NCBI RefSeq assembly: GCF_004803695.1
Contig: NZ_CP039393.1
Location: forward strand, 2,046,001 to 2,110,000
Direction of reading: 5' to 3'
From: Muribaculum gordoncarteri
Lineage (GTDB): Bacteria > Bacteroidota > Bacteroidia > Bacteroidales > Muribaculaceae
Length of the DNA stretch: 64,000 nt
Shown: piece by piece, positions 61,407-64,000 of the stretch
Layout of the letters: every line of letters starts with the position of its first letter
Position numbering within the stretch: position 1 is the first letter of the stretch
Position numbers and translations under genes: made by a program
Notes under the pieces: generated by a model
What the model was told of the DNA's origin: nothing
Databases searched by the model: none
The model's input: the letters and a program-made list of their open reading frames with translations, nothing else

Positions 61407-62537
61407 TTAAGCGAGAGGACTTACCTTCTCAAGCTTATTCCATTTAGTGTTTGCGACTATTTCCTTGATAACAACCTTGCCGACTTCGTCCGCATAAGGG
61501 AGTTTCATCTGGCTACCGATGTCATCGCCCTGCATATATCGATACGCATAAGGGGTAATCTCTACGTAGTCGGTTTCCTTCAAGATTCCGAGAATATGAT
61601 CGACTTCTCCCAATTCAACCGAGATTCCGGCATCAGACAATCCTATGACAGCTCGAAAGCAATCATCAAGATTCCAATAGCTACCGGTGCCGACATAAAA
61701 ATGCCATTGACCATTGGTATATGTAGGGTACAAGTGAACTCTCGCATACACCACATCAAAGCCGTGATAAGGTGAGACATCGGACTTCCATCTTCTGAAA
61801 TCATCCTCAGAATCAAGATTATATTCTCTTGCCTCGTGCCCTTTGCTTGAATGCCTGAAGACTTCGACATCATCTCCCGACATCTTGCCATATACAGCTT
61901 CGTATGCTATACGCCAATAGTGCATATAACGTCTGAGGGTCATCTCAGAGAACAGAGTAGGCTCGACCTGATTCTCGTATAAGTTGATTACCCGAGGTAT
62001 ATCGATTCCGTCATAGCTATTGTCAGGAATCAAAGAGTTCAGGACTGACCTCTTTATCAACCCTTCTCTCCGGTAGTAACTCAAATATTTCTCAACATAC
62101 GAATTATATTGTTCGGGCGCAGACAAGATGTTGTCAACGAGTCCGGCAACATACTTCTCGATTTTTGAGAATATTTCGGCGAGTTCATCCTCATAGAAAC
62201 AATGGCGGGAATTACAATCCTCCTTGTCACAAAATACATGGTGGTCATAAGTGTCTCCGGTGATATAGAGATAATGGCGATTCTTATAGGTTGATACCGA
62301 CAACCTATACCACTCCCATCTTTTACCCTTGACCTCAAACCAAAGACTTCTCCTCTCATCATCGCCCATAGGAGCCAGACGACTCATCGAGCCATGTATG
62401 CTGCGTATGATATCGGCACACTTCCCCGAAACGACGGTCACATCAAGACCGCGACTGTCGGGGAGGTAGAGGATGTCTGACTGAGTCAGAGCATTCTGGC
62501 GATATAATTTCTTTTGATCATTAAACTTCATTTTCAT
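61407..62537 (-). CDS. Unknown protein with Cys/His cluster, operon with two phosphoesterases
   Basis: The 376-aa protein shows no family I recognise. A CDKEDCNSRHC cluster (~103-113) could bind zinc. The C-terminal third (~240-330) looks mixed alpha/beta (FDVVYARVHLYPTY..). It lacks a signal peptide and so is probably cytoplasmic. It is the first gene of the operon. Two structured elements lie upstream at 62629-62698. Confidence 0.6.
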   Translation of the reverse strand: MKMKFNDQKKLYRQNALTQSDILYLPDSRGLDVTVVSGKCADIIRSIHGSMSRLAPMGDDERRSLWFEVKGKRWEWYRLSVSTYKNRHYLYITGDTYDHHVFCDKEDCNSRHCFYEDELAEIFSKIEKYVAGLVDNILSAPEQYNSYVEKYLSYYRREGLIKRSVLNSLIPDNSYDGIDIPRVINLYENQVEPTLFSEMTLRRYMHYWRIAYEAVYGKMSGDDVEVFRHSSKGHEAREYNLDSEDDFRRWKSDVSPYHGFDVVYARVHLYPTYTNGQWHFYVGTGSYWNLDDCFRAVIGLSDAGISVELGEVDHILGILKETDYVEITPYAYRYMQGDDIGSQMKLPYADEVGKVVIKEIVANTKWNKLEKVSPLA

Positions 62538-62628
62538 TCGGGTTATGCGTCCTAAGACGCGATTATTGAAATGTGCGTCCGCAGCTAATCGCGACGGAGA
62601 AGGTTATATCGGTTTGGACACAAAAAAA

Positions 62629-62667
62629 CGACTGTCGGGAAGCTTGGTAAGGACTTTCCGACAGTCG
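62629..62667 (-). terminator. Terminator of the short 62.7-62.9 kb transcript
   Basis: CTTTCCGACAGTCG pairs with CGACTGTCGGGAAG (62654-62667 with 62629-62642), followed on the minus strand by seven T (62628-62622). A smaller hairpin TAGTCT/AGACTA at 62679-62698 precedes it. Confidence 0.85.
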
Positions 62668-62695
62668 TTATATCTCAGTAGTCTGTATTTGTAGA

Positions 62696-62854
62696 CTAAC
62701 TTATGTCAGTTGGGTTACTGAAACGAAACGGTCGGACAGCTCCGCAATATGATGTGCCTGTTGTTGACGGCATAAGCACACATGCATTGCGTTCAAAGCC
62801 TTTTAAGCTTTGAATACCTTTGATGATTAGTATGTTGCAATGCTGTCTTGCCAT
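62696..62854 (-). CDS. 52-codon ORF in a self-contained short transcription unit
   Basis: The frame from the ATG at 62854 reads MARQHCNILIIKGIQSLKGF and ends PFRFSNPTDIS. It has a consensus promoter on the minus strand, TTTG (62907-62904)-N20-TAACTTTG (62883-62876), and a perfect terminator after the stop. Total transcript ~240 nt. It may be a true small protein or a regulatory RNA whose frame is incidental. It lies upstream of the 376-aa gene on the same strand. Confidence 0.5.
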   Translation of the reverse strand: MARQHCNILIIKGIQSLKGFERNACVLMPSTTGTSYCGAVRPFRFSNPTDIS

Positions 62855-62928
62855 TTGTCTCTTTTTTTGTGGCCGCAAAGTTAATACTTTTTCACAAATC
62901 CACCAAAAAAATTTTTCACAAGCGACAG

Positions 62929-63011
62929 AAGTATGATATACTATACTTTATTCGACCAATTTCAATACCAACTATAACAGAATGGTCGAAAGTATGATTT
63001 ATTATACTTTC
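62929..63011 (+). promoter_or_regulatory. Dyad-symmetric HipB-type operator region
   Basis: Two AAGTAT..ATACTT palindromes, at 62929-62948 and 62988-63011, have centres 61 bp apart. Between them TTCGACCA (62951-62958) and TGGTCGAA (62983-62990) form another inverted repeat about the same axis (62970). This fits autorepression by an HTH antitoxin binding two operators and looping. The array also lies next to the divergent short transcript. Confidence 0.75.
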
Positions 63012-63068
63012 ATTTGGCAGTTTCAGAAATTCTCCTTATTTTTGCGAAAAAGTTTATTATGTCAGACT

Positions 63069-63269
63069 ATGAAACTGATGGATATAATGAAACAGCGTAG
63101 GGAAACGCTTTCCCTCACCCAACAGGATCTTGCTGAAATGTCGCAAGTGGGTCTTGCTACAATCAAGGATATTGAGCGTGGCAAGGGTAATCCTGCACTT
63201 AGCACCGTGAAGAAAATTCTTGATGTTCTTGGCATTGAGATTGAATATCGTATAAGGCACACCGTATGA
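63069..63269 (+). CDS. hipB: HipB-like HTH antitoxin/repressor
   Basis: The product is 66 aa from the ATG at 63069 (63078 is an alternative). It is almost entirely an XRE HTH: LTQQDLAEMSQVGLATIKDI, then GKGNPALSTVKKILDVLGI. In HipB proteins it binds operators upstream and represses the locus. Its stop overlaps the next start by 4 bp. The palindromes 58-140 bp upstream are its probable sites. Confidence 0.92.
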   Translation: MKLMDIMKQRRETLSLTQQDLAEMSQVGLATIKDIERGKGNPALSTVKKILDVLGIEIEYRIRHTV

Positions 63270-63595
63270 AACAGCTTGAAGTATATTTCAATGAAATAAA
63301 AGCCGGCATATTGACGGAGAAGCATCCGGGAATCGGATATTCTTTCCAATATTGTAAAGATTATCTTGACTCTCCCATGCCCCCGATTTCTGCGACGCTA
63401 CCCAAAAGAACAGATGCTTTTTATTCTGAGTACTTGTTTCCTTTCTTCTCTAATATGATTCCGGAGGGAGCAAACCGCCGTGTGATTTGCCGCTCGTTGA
63501 AAATTGATGAACAGGATTTTTTCGGACTGCTTGAAGCGATGGCCGACAGAGATTTTATAGGAGCCGTTAATGTAAGGAGGATTACCAATGATTGA
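63266..63595 (+). CDS. HipS-like protein (stand-alone HipA N-subdomain)
   Basis: The 109-aa protein corresponds to the N-terminal subdomain of HipA (VYFNEIKAGILTEKHPGIGY; PISATLPKRTDAFYSEYLFP; ..MADRDFIGAVNV) and ends where the kinase domain would begin. A separate small protein of this kind is the antitoxin HipS of tripartite HipBST systems. The stop overlaps the next ORF by 8 bp. Confidence 0.88.
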   Translation: MKQLEVYFNEIKAGILTEKHPGIGYSFQYCKDYLDSPMPPISATLPKRTDAFYSEYLFPFFSNMIPEGANRRVICRSLKIDEQDFFGLLEAMADRDFIGAVNVRRITND

Positions 63596-64000
63596 AATAA
63601 AGAACTGTCCTTCTTCTCTTGCTGAGGGATTTAACACTTATAGCCCGAAATACGCCAAATTACTATTTGGTAAAACAAAAGTGAATCCGGTACTTGGATT
63701 TGACATTGACGAGTTCCGGAATGTCGGCGAGATTGCGGATGCCATGCACCGCATATCGGTTTCAGGCGTTCAGGAAAAATTTCCGGCTATTATAAATGCA
63801 GATGCAATCAATATAGCAGGCGACAATGAGCGTTCTACGCATATATTGAAACCCGCGCCCTGGGACAAGACTCTTCGTGACCGCAAGATGATTCCTGCCA
63901 ACGAACATCTTACTATGCAGATTGCCTCACAGATTTACGGAATACAGACCGCAGCAAATGGTCTTTGTTTTACGCCCAAAGGACAACCGGTATATATTAC
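63588..64000 (+). CDS. HipT-like kinase toxin, N-terminal part (runs off window)
   Basis: Some 137 codons are in the window. They carry the Ser/Thr-rich Gly-loop region SVSGVQEKFPA and THILKPAP, followed by NEHLTMQIA, as in HipA kinases that lack the N-subdomain. It probably phosphorylates a translation factor such as a tRNA synthetase. AAGGAGG at 63575-63581 is an unusually good Shine-Dalgarno for this phylum and would help translation restart after hipS. The catalytic loop lies beyond the window. Confidence 0.88.
   Translation, partial: MIEIKNCPSSLAEGFNTYSPKYAKLLFGKTKVNPVLGFDIDEFRNVGEIADAMHRISVSGVQEKFPAIINADAINIAGDNERSTHILKPAPWDKTLRDRKMIPANEHLTMQIASQIYGIQTAANGLCFTPKGQPVYI

Overview
The window is Bacteroidales DNA, most likely of a gut Muribaculaceae-type organism (inference). 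Evidence: promoters of the Bacteroidetes form TTTG-N~20-TAnnTTTG with few Shine-Dalgarno sites, DUF3408/DUF3987 mobilisation genes, RteA/RteB-like regulators, PF14905-type outer-membrane barrels and IntDOT-like recombinases. No tRNA, rRNA or CRISPR array was seen.

1-14.7 kb is conserved chromosome: tadA (partial), rnz, rsgA, yjbQ, a winged-helix protein, a lipoprotein, a complete RND efflux operon (adaptor, pump, outer-membrane channel), a nitroreductase gene split by a 1,697-bp insertion sequence with a 6-bp target duplication, a NucA-type nuclease and mnmE.

14.7 kb to at least 50 kb is a nest of mobile elements. The outer element begins just after mnmE with 10-bp direct repeats, a four-HTH protein and a tyrosine integrase gene. 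That integrase gene is cut inside its HxxRH catalytic box, and its last ~55 codons lie 23.9 kb away at 40.85 kb. The insert (about 16.93-40.85 kb) is a stripped CTnDOT-like element: rteB and rteA (with an in-frame TAG), an operon of a Crp-like regulator, lipoprotein, outer-membrane barrel and small repeat lipoprotein where CTnDOT carries tetQ, a mobilisation gene, a DUF3408 gene, two Xis2-like HTH genes and two tandem integrases. No conjugation genes remain. Within it, about 25.8-35.4 kb is a third, mobilisable element: a structured RNA leader, an outer-membrane barrel, a MobV relaxase, DUF3987 and DUF3853 genes, an Abi-like HEPN protein and its own integrase.

41-50 kb continues the outer element with its mobilisation module: a WG-repeat protein, a HigA-like fragment, a membrane protein, HTH, DUF3987, Toprim primase, DUF3408, a candidate oriT, MobC, relaxase and a coiled-coil membrane protein.

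50.4-64 kb is a defence and addiction island: a TIR protein, a frameshifted vsr, a six-gene operon (McrB-like AAA+, McrC/LlaJI-like nuclease, Mrr-like nuclease, RhuM-like protein, VbhA-like small protein, zinc alcohol dehydrogenase), a three-gene operon with two calcineurin-like phosphoesterases and an unknown protein, a short promoter-terminator transcription unit, and a tripartite HipBST-type toxin-antitoxin locus running off the window. The most unusual observations are the element inserted into an integrase active-site box, the extended McrBC operon, the two-phosphoesterase operon and the structured leader at 25.97-26.2 kb.
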